DNA of 64,000 nt. Origin: Lumbricus terrestris. Taxonomy: Eukaryota; Annelida; Clitellata; Crassiclitellata; Lumbricidae. Below the pieces are notes generated by a model. That model saw nothing but the letters and a program-made list of their open reading frames with translations, had not been told where the DNA came from and searched no databases. Numbering within the stretch: the first letter of the stretch is position 1; every line of letters starts with the position of its first letter. Below are positions 25,601 through 34,943 of the stretch, piece by piece. The stretch is from assembly GCA_949752735.1 (NCBI GenBank), contig OX457047.1:39646995-39710994 (forward strand), given 5' to 3'. The position numbers were made by a program, and so were the translations under genes.

Positions 25601-26533
25601 CAAATGCATGTGACTCGCAATGGCTGCTTTCATTGTAGGCCGCAGGACATAATAGTCTTTGTTATCGGCGGTGTGACCTATGAAGAAGCGCTGATGGTTG
25701 ATATGCTGAATCGAAGTACGCCAGGCACTCGGATTGTTCTCGGTGGTACAACCGTTCACAACAGTCAGAGGTAGGCGGCTCAGTCCACTTATGTCACCGT
25801 AATGGTAATTGTTCCCTTATATAGCTCCTCAAGAAAACTCCTTGATTGGTTTTGACGAGCTAATAATAGAGCTGACAGTAAATGCGAGTAGTCTTCAATG
25901 TCTTCGTTTTACTCAATATATGGTCCTTAGGAGAGAGAGTCGTCTCTCATTCGGTTGCTATCTGAAGAGTTGATGCCATGCAGTCAAGTTGATCTTTACG
26001 CAGAAAATTTTGTGGTGTCGTGAGTAGATGACGAGGATAGCGAAAGACAGAAACGAGTATAAAAAAAATCTTTGATGACTATTGAGTCTATTGTGCTGTT
26101 TTGAGCACATGGCTGCTTATGGGACGGCTCTTCTTCTATTATACTACGATATGTTGCATATTATGATTATTTTTATGATTGTACTCGCTTAGATTGTTCT
26201 TATATGATGTTCCCGCAGTGCGTTTGCAGGCGGTTCAATTAAGTACATACTTACTTACTTACTTGCATTGCGGACTAACAGTGCATGTTCGTAATGTTGC
26301 AATCGGTCTGTAGGCGTTCACTTTGTAGCTACCACGTTTGACCCAACTTTGCTCTTGTGAATCTGAACTCGTCATATTCCCTACATTGTCTTTATATGGT
26401 GATGGAGATTGTGAGATGTTGACATTATTTCTGCAATTTCATTTGTGTTAGTTTCCTGGATGAGATAAGTTTCGCGACGCAGAACATGCGATCCGCCCAT
26501 CGACACGAGTCACGTAGCACAACCAGATGGTGA
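13636..26533 (+). CDS. VPS45: VPS45, Sec1/Munc18 vacuolar sorting protein, 14 exons, 567 aa
   Basis: Exons: 13636-13728, 14106-14301, 15555-15634, 16565-16633, 17283-17420, 18365-18475, 19333-19467, 20534-20644, 21123-21290, 21769-21927, 22886-22993, 24851-24972, 25639-25770, 26452-26533 (stop TGA). All introns are GT-AG and every phase joins. The product starts [19 protein letters not shown], has [43 protein letters not shown] and [15 protein letters not shown], and ends STTRW. It matches human VPS45 (570 aa) along its whole length. SM proteins chaperone SNARE assembly; VPS45 acts with syntaxin-16/Tlg2-type SNAREs at the trans-Golgi and endosomes. T224 and E238, the sites mutated in human VPS45-deficiency neutropenia, are both conserved. 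No disabling change was seen. Exon 4 ends at a duplicated splice donor. Confidence 0.97.
14498..14789. mobile_element. hAT MITE, CAGTGGTTCCC family, copy 2
   Basis: Ends CAGTGGTTCCCCACC and GGTTGGGAACCTCTG, flanked by CACTATGG (14490-14497) and CACTAGGG (14790-14797), a 7/8 duplication. The interior matches copy 1 at 12380-12721 (GGGCCACTTTTTCTTAG and the AAAATAATTTGCAA block) with about 50 bp fewer. It lies in VPS45 intron 2. Confidence 0.9.
14911..15098. repeat. 94-bp tandem duplication
   Basis: Two adjacent copies begin AGTGTCTTTGAGAGGGTC at 14911 and 15005 and differ at only a few positions. It lies in VPS45 intron 2. No coding content. Confidence 0.9.
16140..16210. mobile_element. ~70-bp palindromic MITE, copy 2 (TTAA ends)
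   Basis: TTAACCCTTTACCGACC at the left and GGTTGGTAAAGGTTAA at the right are inverted, with TTAA at both borders. Same family as 274-343 and 41243-41311. In VPS45 intron 3. Confidence 0.75.
16622..16659 (+). repeat. 19-bp tandem duplication across the VPS45 exon 4 donor
   Basis: GGATGCTGCGAGGTTAGTT occurs twice back to back (16622-16640 and 16641-16659). Each copy holds the same donor GAG|GTTAGT. The first keeps the reading frame; the second would add 19 nt and shift the frame. Confidence 0.95.
16770..16900 (+). mobile_element. Dispersed retroposon fragment
   Basis: CCAGTCCCAAGCCTGG followed by AAAGGAGGAGGGCG and TCTTTGTT recurs at 27740-27830. Shared short blocks in two places without coding capacity suggest a retroposon 3' region; family unknown. 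Confidence 0.5.
17441..18105 (+). repeat. TTCATTCA / ATGCATGCATTT minisatellite
   Basis: About 22 units made of ATGCATGCATTTTCATTC followed by variable numbers of ATTC. It starts 20 bp after the VPS45 exon 5 donor. No stop codon occurs in any + frame, which explains three overlapping ORFs of more than 200 codons; these are not genes. Confidence 0.95.
18655..18760 (-). mobile_element. LINE/SINE 3' tail fragment
   Basis: TTCATTCATTCATTATG followed by CCACTTCCAAGGCAAC and TACTCAGAAGTGCTCCCGACC is the reverse complement of the shared LINE/SINE tail. In VPS45 intron 6. Confidence 0.55.
18970..19200 (+). mobile_element. Non-LTR retrotransposon 3' end
   Basis: A reverse-transcriptase C-terminal remnant (frameshifted [18 protein letters not shown] segment) is followed by the tail GGAGTGCTTCTGAGTAC, CTTGAAGGGGTACTATATAA. 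In VPS45 intron 6. Dead copy. Confidence 0.6.
19615..19705 (-). mobile_element. LINE/SINE 3' tail fragment
   Basis: (AATT)n followed by TATATAGCGCCCCTTCAAG and CTTCTCAGGAGCGCTCC: the shared tail in reverse. In VPS45 intron 7. Confidence 0.6.
19980..20225 (+). mobile_element. Non-LTR reverse transcriptase remnant
   Basis: The + strand reads [16 protein letters not shown], then LTLMHDCL and APSYLKTFC, the conserved LHWLP..APSYL region of CR1/L2-like elements. No catalytic domain remains. In VPS45 intron 7. Confidence 0.7.
20227..20440 (-). mobile_element. LINE 3' UTR, same family as 33123-34078
   Basis: The reverse complement matches the 3' end at 33870-34078: GCGGGATCATTCCCTTTC, then GATCTCTTTGAATAA, and the terminal GATTTGATTTGATG-like repeat. 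It directly abuts the reverse-transcriptase remnant on the other strand. In VPS45 intron 7. Confidence 0.7.
20690..20775. repeat. (AC)n and (TTA)n microsatellites
   Basis: A (AC)n run at 20693-20715 followed by a TTATTATTAT-rich stretch. In VPS45 intron 8. Confidence 0.85.
20776..20925 (-). mobile_element. LINE/SINE tail-bearing repeat
   Basis: TTCGTTCATTCGGAAATTTATATAGCG..CTACTCAGAGGCGCTCCC, then AGTTTTAAGTTTAGTAAGGA. The same order (tail complement, then AGTTTTGAGTTTA) recurs at 21965-22370 and 44755-45110. Confidence 0.6.
21965..22370 (-). mobile_element. LINE/SINE tail-bearing repeat
   Basis: (ATTC)n, then TATAGCACCTCTTCAAGG, CCAGAAGTGCTTCC and AGTTTTGAGTTTAGCAAATT. The minus-strand ORF here (123 codons) has no known domain. 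In VPS45 intron 10. Confidence 0.55.
22995..23195. repeat. GCATGGCAAGTAAAGTC minisatellite
   Basis: TATGCATGGCAAGTAAAGTC-like units of about 30-40 bp repeat five to six times, beginning right after the VPS45 exon 11 donor (22993). Confidence 0.85.
23395..23665. repeat. ATTGATTAATCTA tandem repeat
   Basis: Alternating TTGATTAATCTAA and TTCATTAATTTAA units of about 12 bp in higher-order blocks. In VPS45 intron 11. Confidence 0.92.
23715..24140. mobile_element. hAT-like MITE, CAGTGGCGTA family
   Basis: Inverted ends CAGTGGCGTAACTA and GGCTACGCCACTG, flanked by a perfect 8-bp duplication ATGATGAC (23707-23714 and 24141-24148). The left part is very G- and C-rich (CCGCCCCCCCC). In VPS45 intron 11; no ORF. 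Confidence 0.9.
24150..24840. other. VPS45 intron 11, no feature seen
   Basis: AT-rich unique sequence without exons, repeats or recognisable elements. Confidence 0.5.
25236..25425. repeat. GGATGGATGGGT minisatellite
   Basis: Degenerate (GGAT)n and (GGGT)n with interspersed GAAT, in VPS45 intron 12. ORFs of WMDGWM or HPSIHPPT type are artefacts. Confidence 0.92.
26207..26239. repeat. 33-bp block shared with 59855-59887
   Basis: ATGTTCCCGCAGTGCG followed by TTTGCAGGCGGTTCAAT is identical at the two sites, in VPS45 intron 13 and upstream of the first SLIT exon in the window. Probably the end of a dispersed element of unknown family. Confidence 0.6.
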
Positions 26534-26959
26534 CAGCTTGGAAGCAACTCGCTGGCGACAAAGAGTTGTGACAGTTCATCGTACAGTTGTGACAGTGCAC
26601 GTGCCATTGTAAAAAAGTCGTATAATTCTTGCGATTTCCGATATATTTCCTTGTACAGAAGACATGTCAATAGTTGTGTATATAGATATATTTCGGGGTC
26701 ATTTCCAATATCGGTTTTTCGATCTTTGTTAACACTAGAGAGCCTTCGGGTTCTTTGCTTTTGCACTTCAGAGATAATAAGATGCTGTGGTTTGTTGTGT
26801 TGTTTTGTCGGGATTTTAAAGATATAAAAAATGCAGGTGCAAAATGTACAGTAATTATCCTGAGAAAATAGAAATCAGGTGTGTATGTGTCAAATCTGCC
26901 AATTTTGTGTATTCATCTTTTTTGATTTTTTTTAATGTGCAACGAAGACTGATGTATTA

Positions 26960-26965
26960 AATAAA
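26960..26965 (+). terminator. Candidate VPS45 poly(A) signal
   Basis: AATAAA 427 bp downstream of the VPS45 stop codon, just before a hAT MITE (27033). It is the first canonical hexamer I see there; not confirmed by transcript. Confidence 0.4.
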
Positions 26966-27032
26966 TATCAAAGGAAAATCTCTGGGAAGTTGATGTGTTC
27001 AGCTTGCTATTGATAATTACTATACAATGCTT

Positions 27033-27238
27033 CAGTGATTTTTTATCGCGTGCAGTTCTACACACAATGTGCAGTTTTGATACTTCAAATTGGAATTTTG
27101 CAGTTGTAAAAGCGCTTCTGTGCAATTATAAATAGTGAAAAAGTCATTGTCATCCGATTGGGAGTAATTTTTCCATGCAGGGAGGATGGGAAGAGAAAGG
27201 AGTTGTGCAGTTCTAAAAATTACTTAAACCAAGCCCTG
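27033..27238. mobile_element. hAT MITE, GTGCAGTT family, 206-bp copy
   Basis: The left end CAGTGATTTTTTATCGCG and the right end CTTAAACCAAGCCCTG, flanked by CAATGCTT (27025-27032) and CCATGCTT (27239-27246). Internal GTGCAGTT repeats and GATTGGGAGTAATTT match 34739-34943. Confidence 0.85.
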
Positions 27239-27639
27239 CCATGCTTTTGTTAAATCCCAACTGTGTTGATTCGTTTGCTTGGATTGGCAGTGCCTCCTCC
27301 TTCAGTGTGGGTCCACTGGAGATTCGTGTTTGATTGCCTTCGATATTGTGAATGGTTTAGGTCTTTAGGATATTCTCCATCTCACGATGCCAACCTACGT
27401 GAGTTACGTGACACGTAGACCTATAAGCTAGTTAACAAGCTTAAGTTTTAAAAATAAAAATGCTAAAATTACCCATCTTCTAATTGACTTCAATTGTTTT
27501 CTTTAATTCCCTTGGCTAGGCTATAATTGGGGCATTTCAATTGTGGTAGCATTGTGCATAGCGCTATGGGAAAAGATAGCTAATGCAGGTGCAAAAACAT
27601 ACCAAAGTGACTAGGAGCCTCTAGATTCTAGAAGTCCCA

Positions 27640-27671
27640 GATATATATATTTTTATATAATATACAATTAT

Positions 27672-27710
<39 letters not shown>

Positions 27711-27853
27711 GCCTATATATAACACTCCGCCACTGGTTGCACTCTGCCAGTACCAGTCCCAAGCCTGGATAAAGGAGGAGGGCGTCGCTAATGGTCTTTG
27801 TTACCACACAGTGACGTTAAACTGCAACTACACACACACACACAATTTATATA

Positions 27854-27897
<44 letters not shown>

Positions 27898-27900
27898 CCT
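27640..27900. repeat. (TA)n and (CA)n microsatellites around a retroposon fragment
   Basis: TATATA runs at 27690-27711 and 27856-27894 and CACACA runs at 27672-27685 and 27831-27842. Between them lies the CCAGTCCCAAGCCTGG fragment also seen at 16770. Confidence 0.85.
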
Positions 27901-28540
27901 ACATACGTTAGTGTGAAGACAGGTTATGTAGATGAACATGGAGAGGAGTCGAAGAGAATTTCTTGAGAGTATGCATAGAAGAAAGACTAGAAATAGCAGA
28001 CGGTCAGAGTAAAGTTACATTTTCAGGCTTGCTTGAGGCGATTACAAGCTAATTATGAAGCCCCAGTATTTAACCGGCAGAAAAAAATAATCCCAGTAAA
28101 TAGCGGACAGGCATCACCAGCGCATCGACGCACTTGATCAAGCTACCCGTGGTATAAAAAGAGGGCTCTATAACTAACCCTTGGTACTGCATGCCCGAAG
28201 GAGTGTCCGCTGGGCATCCGCTTTCGTATTAAAATACGGAGCTCTTATTTGAAGACGTGTTTGCATTTTTTAGAGACAGGAAAGCGTAGATTCAAAGCGG
28301 TAGCTGCTCGACTGCGCACGGTCACAACAATTGTGTCGTCGGGCTGCGGCTTCATCTACATCCTACAACTTTTTCGTCCCCGTCGTAGCACCTCGCGGCT
28401 TGCTACAATTAGCCTTTTATTGTTTGACCAGTAGGCTACACCGTTGGTCGGCATACAAGCGGGGTTAAGTCTGTGTCTGCTACTTATTTGTATATTTAAG
28501 AGCACATCATTCTCATTGGTTAAGGCACATGCGGACCTAC
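27895..28540 (+). repeat. Inverted-repeat family, arm A
   Basis: This arm is the inverted counterpart of 29130-29770. Shared landmarks in order are GTGTGAAGACAGGTT, AAAGTTACATTT, GCTAATTATGAAG, AACCGGCAGAAAA, GCGGACAGGCATCACCAGC, CGTATTAAAATACGG, TAGAGACA.GAAAGCG and TGCGGCTTCATC. Arm A also holds a TATA-like GGTATAAAAAGAGGG at about 28150. A 61-codon ORF (28249-28434) is not maintained with the same residues in the other copies. Function and family are unknown. Confidence 0.7.
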
Positions 28541-28634
28541 GTGTCGCTTAAGCCTGAATGCATAGCTTAATTAATGATACGCTTTAATTAATAGTAAACT
28601 TGAGTAATATCTAGCTTTTGCACGAGTTTTTAAT

Positions 28635-28750
28635 GGTGTTAAGCAACTTAGGCTACCGAACCCACTGCGGCCGTATTTCGTATAACCTGTACCTGTAATC
28701 ATTCTGCGGTTTGTCAGATTGAGTCATTAGCCTAAGCGAAAATTATTATT
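28635..28750 (+). mobile_element. Dispersed repeat, CTGCGGTTTGTCAG tail
   Basis: Matches 13290-13445 (GCCGTATTTCGTAT, ATCATTCTGCGGT, then ATT repeats). It lies in the spacer between the inverted arms. Confidence 0.5.
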
Positions 28751-28956
28751 ATTAATCGCTGATTTACAGTGATTTAGCGTAACAATTTTGAATCTAGCCA
28801 AAAAAGTTAGTTATATTTTAATTCCCAAATTTAGGAACGCCCTTTCGTAGTCAAGAACTCAAGATTGACTGCAAACAGTCTGGACTCATCCTTGGCTGCT
28901 TAATGCAAACATCGAACAGCAAATAGTATGGAGCTATAGAAATTATTAATCAATTG

Positions 28957-28997
28957 TGACGTCATAGAAAGGTGGAAATCGACCGTTTTTGACGTCA
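28957..28997. promoter_or_regulatory. Pair of palindromic CRE-like sites, copy 1
   Basis: Two TGACGTCA octamers, at 28957-28964 and 28990-28997, are 33 bp apart. The same pair with the same spacing occurs in the duplicate at 34312-34352. TGACGTCA is the consensus CREB/ATF site; no neighbouring gene is visible, so function is speculative. Confidence 0.4.
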
Positions 28998-29129
28998 TTA
29001 ATTTTATTCATGCAACCAAGGTAATGATTTAATTTCCGTTAAAAGTACGTAGACCTACTTGACAGTTTTATTCAATGCTTTACGGTTAGACAATAAAGTT
29101 CTAGGCCTACATAAATAGTGTCTACAAAC

Positions 29130-29770
29130 GCTACAGATTACATTACATCTAAGTGTGCAAGCGCATCACACGAATGAGAATGCTTGATGTAGTCTGAAGT
29201 CTATAAGTAAGTAGGCGAAAAAGACTCAACCCAGCTTGTGTCAAGCAACGGGCATACAGATCAAACAATAACTGTGGCAAGCTGCCAAGTACCACGACGA
29301 GGACGAGGAGCGGTAGGAACGATGAAGCCGCAGCACGTGTGCCAATACCGTGCGCAATGGAGCACCTACCGCGCTGAATCTCCGCTTTCTTGTCTCTAAG
29401 AACTATTAATAGATCTATGCAAAGATGTCTTCCTACAAAGGTTCCGTATTTTTAATACGAGCAGATGTCGAGCGGATTCTTATAATATTGGCATGCAATA
29501 CCTAAGGACTTTTAATTAAGTCCTTCATTATATCCCGGGTAGCTAAAGAAGACAATAGAGGGCTGGTGATGCCTGTCCGCAATGACTTGTGATTATTTTT
29601 CTGCCGGTTGAATACAGGAGCTTCATAATTAGCTTGCGATCGCCTCAAACAAGTCTGCAAATGTAACTTCACTCTAGCGACCTGCTGATTCTACTCTGAA
29701 GAAATTCGGCCTCCTTTATCAGTTTTCATCTACAAACCTGTCTTCATACTAATGTAGGCTATGTGTATAG
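29130..29770 (-). repeat. Inverted-repeat family, arm B
   Basis: The reverse complement of this segment aligns with arm A (27895-28540) at the landmarks listed there. It is much closer to the copy at 35130-35960, for example through GACGAGGAGCGGTAGGAACG, GAAGCCGCAGCACGTGTGCC and TACCGCGCTGAATCTCC, which are identical. Confidence 0.75.
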
Positions 29771-29999
29771 GCTAATAGGCCTATAGGCAGGGGTGGATCC
29801 AGAGGCAAATCCGGTCATGCCCCCCCATTGAGGTATTTGACTCCTTCTATATTCTTCCACATAGGCCTACTGTCTTCACACTAACATAAGCATTGCGTCT
29901 TTATGTAGATTAATTAACTTGGGTAGGTCCTTATAGACGGTATAGTGCTGCGTATATATAGAAGGTGTTTGAAGGGCCTGAATTGAAGGGCCTGAATAT

Positions 30000-30008
30000 A
30001 CATGTATA

Positions 30009-30079
<71 letters not shown>
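30000..30079. repeat. (TA)n microsatellite
   Basis: Essentially perfect TA repeat from about 30012 to 30079, preceded by ATGTATATATATG. Confidence 0.95.
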
Positions 30080-30083
<4 letters not shown>

Positions 30084-30194
30084 CCCCTCCTATGGGGTAA
30101 TCAATCCTGGTTTCTGGGTAGCAGGATTGACATTATTATTATTATATTCGTTTAATTGGCAACAAAACTGATAGACACACCGCTATCAGGTAAC

Positions 30195-30645
30195 ATTGTG
30201 ACATTGCCTCCAGAAAAATTTGACGAAATTATATTGGTTTTTAGTTACTGTTTTCATCTTTGTTTTACATGGTGTTATAATATACCGTGATATTATTTAT
30301 TATTATAAGATTATAATTGCATTATTTACTATAATATATGATACTATCATGTTACAATGAGTATAACTCACTGTATATATTTGTATAAGCACTATTTTGT
30401 TTCTAACTAAAAACAGAGATGACATCTCTTCCAGAAAAATTTGTCAAAAATGATAATAGTTTTTGGTTGCTGTTTCATCATTGCATTACATGAACTGTTA
30501 TAATAATATCACCGTAATATTATTTACTACTTAATGGTTGTAGTAATTATTTACTATTATAATATATGACACAATTCTGATAAAATGAGTAGGCTATAAT
30601 TTACTGTTAACATTATATACAAAAACTATTTTTTGCAACTGAATG
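30195..30645. repeat. Diverged tandem duplication, ~225-bp unit
   Basis: Two consecutive segments (about 30195-30420 and 30421-30645) share CCAGAAAAATTTG, ATAGTTTTTGGTT-like text, TTACATG, AATATTATTTACTA and ATAATATATGA in the same order. AT-rich, non-coding. Confidence 0.6.
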
Positions 30646-30865
30646 GCTTCTCGAGATCTTCAGTGCTATCCTTCAAATTTTAAAATGTCAAATTTCAAAA
30701 TGTTTTGGCCCTATTATTTGAACACCTAGTAAAACAACATCATTACTACACATACTATTATATTACTATATTTTTTTACGTGTAACCGGGTGCGGTGTGT
30801 CACCAGGAATTGTCTGATTTTAAATTAAACGAATATACTATACATGGCTTCTCGATTTTGGTACA

Positions 30866-31326
30866 GGTGACACGAAACGGAGTATCCCCCCTGAAAGCTA
30901 TCCGGGGGGATGAATTAATCTATCTCCCCGGATGGAATTAACCGGTCTATACTATCCGGGGGATAAAACAATCTATCCCCTTTTTGGAAAAATGCGCATA
31001 ATAAAAAAAATTTATGCTGCAATCAAAATTTAAAGTGACTCTAATTGTTTTAAGTGTCTTAAGCAATGCTCAGATAAAGGCAACTCTAATTTATTTTGTC
31101 ACTCTGAGTGTTCTCAAGCGTTTTAAATGTTTTAAGTGCTCTAAAAACAGGGCAAAATAAATTATCTAGTAGGAATAAACATACCTGTTAGTGTCATTGT
31201 TCAAAACAAAGCAGATGAAAACTAATTTGCCAAGAAAGATACACGCGTAAGCGTTTTTTTTCGACTTTTTTTAATTGGGGGGGATACAATTAATACGGGG
31301 TATAGGCTACTCTATTTCGTGACACC
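30866..31326. mobile_element. Repeat with inverted ends GGTGACACGAAA
   Basis: The left end GGTGACACGAAACGGAGTA and the right end TACTCTATTTCGTGACACC are inverted with three mismatches. CCGGGGGGAT and CCCCCGG modules occur inside the left half. No target duplication is evident, so the superfamily is not assigned. Confidence 0.6.
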
Positions 31327-31489
31327 GGCAGTTTATTAGTTCTTGGTTGATTTGTGTAGGCCTACCATTATGATTTCGGAAAGTGTATCTTGGTCAGCAA
31401 TTCAGGATCATATTGGGAATCTGGGTTAAGCTAATTATGTAACGCCTGCATAATGCATATAACCTGGGTTACGGTTTTCGGATGCCATT

Positions 31490-32200
31490 TTTGGTTTAGG
31501 GGGCGGCCATTAGCATTTTTGTACTTCCGCCGCGTTTTAATCGCTAGCTCCTTCTGGGGTTGAGCCGATTGCTATGTGGGCGGTCGCTGTTGTCGTCGGA
31601 GAGCGATCGATTGTCGGTAAATTTCTCAGGGCCGAGAAATAGAGAGGTGTACCGGCGACTGCCGTGGCGGTCGGTTTTCAACCTGTGGTTTTTTCTGCAC
31701 ATGCTCAGTACGACAGGACGCGCCGCCAACGAGGACGCTATAAAAAGATAAAAGCACGGGCCGTCGGTGAAGAGAGACGCGGCCAGAATTTCACGGAAAG
31801 TATACACATCTCTGTTGATGAAAGTTTCCGATCGAGTTCGAGGCGAGAGTTTTATATTAGTGATGTGAAGCCAGGATCGATACAGCGCCACTTCATTAGT
31901 TTTTGCGTCATTTCGGTTCTGGTTAAAATACGGATTCTGCTGGTGATTCTTTCACGACACGGAGACATTTTATATTTCTGATCGGAGTTGAACTCGAATC
32001 GTCGACTCTGTGCGCTCTGTTTTGTGCATCTTCTCGTCGGCTGTTCTCCAGGATATAACGGCAAGGCCTTTCTACGCTCAGTCACATTGAGTGACCGTAT
32101 ATTCCCGATCAGAGGCGTAGCGACCGCCCTCCGTACCCTACGACCGAAGGAGGGTCCCCCGCAAGAAAGGGCCCCCGAAAGTGGCAAAAAATGTAAGGTG
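31490..32200 (+). promoter_or_regulatory. CpG-rich patch with TATA box, possible promoter and first exon
   Basis: About 650 bp of GC- and CpG-richer sequence in an AT-rich region. A TATAAAAAG at 31739-31747 follows GACAGGACGCGCCGCC. A possible donor ATGTAAGG lies near 32190. No protein motif and no downstream exons were found. It could be the promoter of a lncRNA or an unseen gene, or a transposon relic. Confidence 0.3.
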
Positions 32201-32228
32201 TAGCTATACTATATATGTTACATTTATT

Positions 32229-32700
32229 CAGGGGAGGATCCAGGGAGGTCAAAAATGGCCATGCCCCGGGGCGCCCCCATTTAAAAATTGCATGGGACGT
32301 GGCCCCCATTTGGTTTCAACAAGCCATTAATAATGCAGCGGGAGAGAAAACAGGATACCAGGCCCCCCATTAAAGAAATCCAATTTCATGGGACGTGACC
32401 CCCCATTTGATTTACCATACATACTCTCGACTACGATGACCGACGACTATTAAAAAAGGTCATAAACTTTTTTGGCGGATGAAATGGTATCTTTTCATGA
32501 AAATTTGTACGAATGACTGGAAAAAGAGGTCATCAACTTTTTTGGCGGATGAAATGGTATCTTTTTCCTGAAAATTTGGACGAATGACTAAAAAAGTTCA
32601 TCAGTTTTCTCAGCGACGAATAACACGAAATTTTTCCCCTATCCCACAAACAATACCGAAAATTTTGGCCCCCCTTCGAAAATTTCTGCATCCGCCCTTG
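32229..32700. mobile_element. hAT-like MITE, CAGGGGCGGATCC family, 472 bp
   Basis: Ends CAGGGGAGGATCCAGGG and CATCCGCCCTTG are inverted. The flanking 8-bp duplication CATTTATT is perfect (32221-32228 and 32701-32708). An internal module AACTTTTTTGGCGGATG is tandemly repeated at 32467 and 32537. The family also occurs at 42720-43070 and 59900-60133 and as fragments at 29788 and 35976. Confidence 0.92.
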
Positions 32701-33122
32701 CATTTATTGACGCTGTTGCACGATCCATGTTGGAAAGCACTGTTAGAAAAACCTCCGCAGCAGTAATTATGGAATACATGTACCCTGTAGCCCTATCATC
32801 CCCTATGTAGGCTGTTCATAATATGAACCCATTATAATTTTATTGTATAAAAAATTTAATATAAATACCGCATTTCAATTTCTGCATTATAAGGGCCTAA
32901 GAGCAAAAATTTGACTGCTGAAAATGCAGCGGATTTTCAGATAATTATGCAGTACTGGATCAAGGCACTTTGATGACAATTATTAAGAGCACATCGTTCT
33001 CATTGGTTAATGCACATGGGGACCTTGATGTACGCCATTTATTTAGGCTATGTCGCTGAATGCATAGCCTAATGCTACACTTTAATTAATCACATCAATC
33101 TTGATTAATATCTAGCATTTGG

Positions 33123-34078
33123 TCAAATAGGTCTCTTCATGCATCGTTATCACCATAGCCTATTGCCCAGCTCATTCAATAACTATTTTACTACTGGTTC
33201 TAAACTTCATGATCATGCTACTAGGCATGCTCATTTCTACCACAGTGATTATGCACGCCTAAAAATTAAACAATTTTCTATTAAATACTTGGGTCCTGGA
33301 ATTTGGAATGGTCTTCCCACTCACATATCTGCCTTAAATTCCACCAGTCTTTTTAAAAACCGGCTAAAAAAGTTTCTTATTGGGATCTGATAATATATAT
33401 CCCTTTACCATTGTCTATGTGATCATATTATATGATTTGTCCATCAGCTTCTCATTTAAATGGGATCATAATATGCCACTTACTAATAATTGCTGGTTGT
33501 GTTCAACTATTGTCTTTTTAAAATTTATTTTGTGGACTACCTGCTTATATTTGATTTCTATTATATATGCATGCATTGACATTTTTGTTCACCTACTACT
33601 TATTGTTTAACATTTTGTTCAACTTATTATTGTGGTTTTCTCCATTTTTTCATGTCTTGAGAATGTATACATTGTCTGCTTGGGTTACGGGGATTCTACC
33701 TCCATTACTGAATGCATTGGGGTTGGAGCCTTTGCGTTCTAATCTGAAGTCATAGCCTCTAAACTATATACTCTCTACTATTACTTGTCTCAATTACCTT
33801 TTCTTCTCTTTCCTAGCTCTACACTTGTTTCCTCCACTCTCTATTCTGTTTATTTAGTGCTTTCCACCATCTTGATTCAAAATCTCTGTCTATGGTTACC
33901 CAGGTTTAGCGGGATCACTCCCTTTCTGGGTTAGGCCTACCCATTCTCAGGGATCTCGTACTTAATAGTTATGTTATTCTGACTTCTATTTTCTATTGCA
34001 CACTATTTACTGTCATTTTCTATGTCGTTCTGTTTTTTTCTTGATCTCTGTGAATAACAAATTTGATTTGATTTGTAT
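33123..34078 (+). mobile_element. Non-LTR retrotransposon 3' end (C-terminal RT plus 3' UTR)
   Basis: The 83-codon ORF 33139-33390 reads TRHAHFYHSDYARL, IKYLGPGIWNGLP and TSLFKNRLKKFLIG, the end of a non-LTR reverse transcriptase. About 690 bp of 3' UTR follows, finishing in TTTGATTTGATTTG. Comparison with 28600-28630 shows it interrupts the duplicated unit. A second 3' UTR of the family is at 20227-20440. Confidence 0.8.
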
Positions 34079-34311
34079 GAGTTTTTAATAGCAATAATCG
34101 CTGATTTAGCAAAACAATCTAGCCTAAAAGTTAGTTACATTATATGTTAATTCCTAAATTTAGGAGCGCCTTTTCGTAGTCAAGAACTCAAGATCGACAG
34201 GACAGTCTGGACTCTGGACTCAAGAGTCCTGACTGTTAATGCAAACAAACATCGACCAATTCTGCTTGAACAGCACATTAGTGTGGCGCTATAGAAATTA
34301 GTCATCGATTG

Positions 34312-34352
34312 TGACGTCATAGAAAGGTGGAAATCGACTGTTTCTGACGTCA
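34312..34352. promoter_or_regulatory. Pair of palindromic CRE-like sites, copy 2
   Basis: TGACGTCA at 34312-34319 and 34345-34352, with the intervening GAAAGGTGGAAATCGAC matching copy 1 at 28957-28997. Confidence 0.4.
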
Positions 34353-34738
34353 TTAATGTTATTCATGCAACCAAGGAAATGAATCCATTTCTTACATAAT
34401 AGGCTTCTGTTAAAAGTAGGTCTACGAGACTACGTCTATAACGATGATTGTTAATGTGGCAACAATGATCGAAGACGAGTCATGGACTCATTGCAGACCG
34501 GAGGTAAAAAGCAATGGAAGCGACACCATGGGACTATTATAGGACTACTCAAATTTGACGCACTGCCTATTTTACTTCTGACTTGCTTTATGCCCTGTCA
34601 GAAATTCTTTTGTTATTTTAAAAATCCTATTTACAATTACATCTAAGGTTAAAATAATTATTATATCAATGACTTAATTATTAATGCGCTAGATCTATGC
34701 CTAAATAGAGGTCTATGTTGTAAGCTCATAAACCGAAG

Positions 34739-34943
34739 CAGGGCTTTTTTAACGTGCAGTTCTACACAAAATGTGCAGTTCTAAATGGATTCGTGCAGTT
34801 GTAGAAGCACTTCTGTCACGTTCCGTGCAGTTAAAACTACTCAAAATAGGTCATTTTCCTCAGATTGGGAGTAATTTACCATGGAGGATGAGAAAGGAGA
34901 GAAGAGGATGTGCAGTTCTAAAAATTCCTTAAAAACAGCCCTG
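34739..34943. mobile_element. hAT MITE, GTGCAGTT family, 205-bp copy
   Basis: The left end CAGGGCTTTTTTAACGTGC and the right end CCTTAAAAACAGCCCTG, flanked by a perfect AACCGAAG duplication (34731-34738 and 34944-34951). Same family as 27033-27238 and the long copy 9506-11561. Confidence 0.93.

Noticed and set aside
28249..28434. 61-codon ORF with KRRFKAV in inverted arm A
   Set aside because: The equivalent frame in arm B and its duplicate diverges in sequence and ends differently, so there is no sign of protein conservation.
27895..29770. snRNA or 7SK/RNase MRP genes in the inverted arms
   Set aside because: Compared by eye with U1, U2, U4, U5, U6, 7SK and MRP start sequences; none fits.
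31544..31981. Overlapping ORFs of 63-115 codons in the CpG-rich patch
   Set aside because: Open frames are expected in GC-richer DNA; none shows a domain or consistent splice sites.
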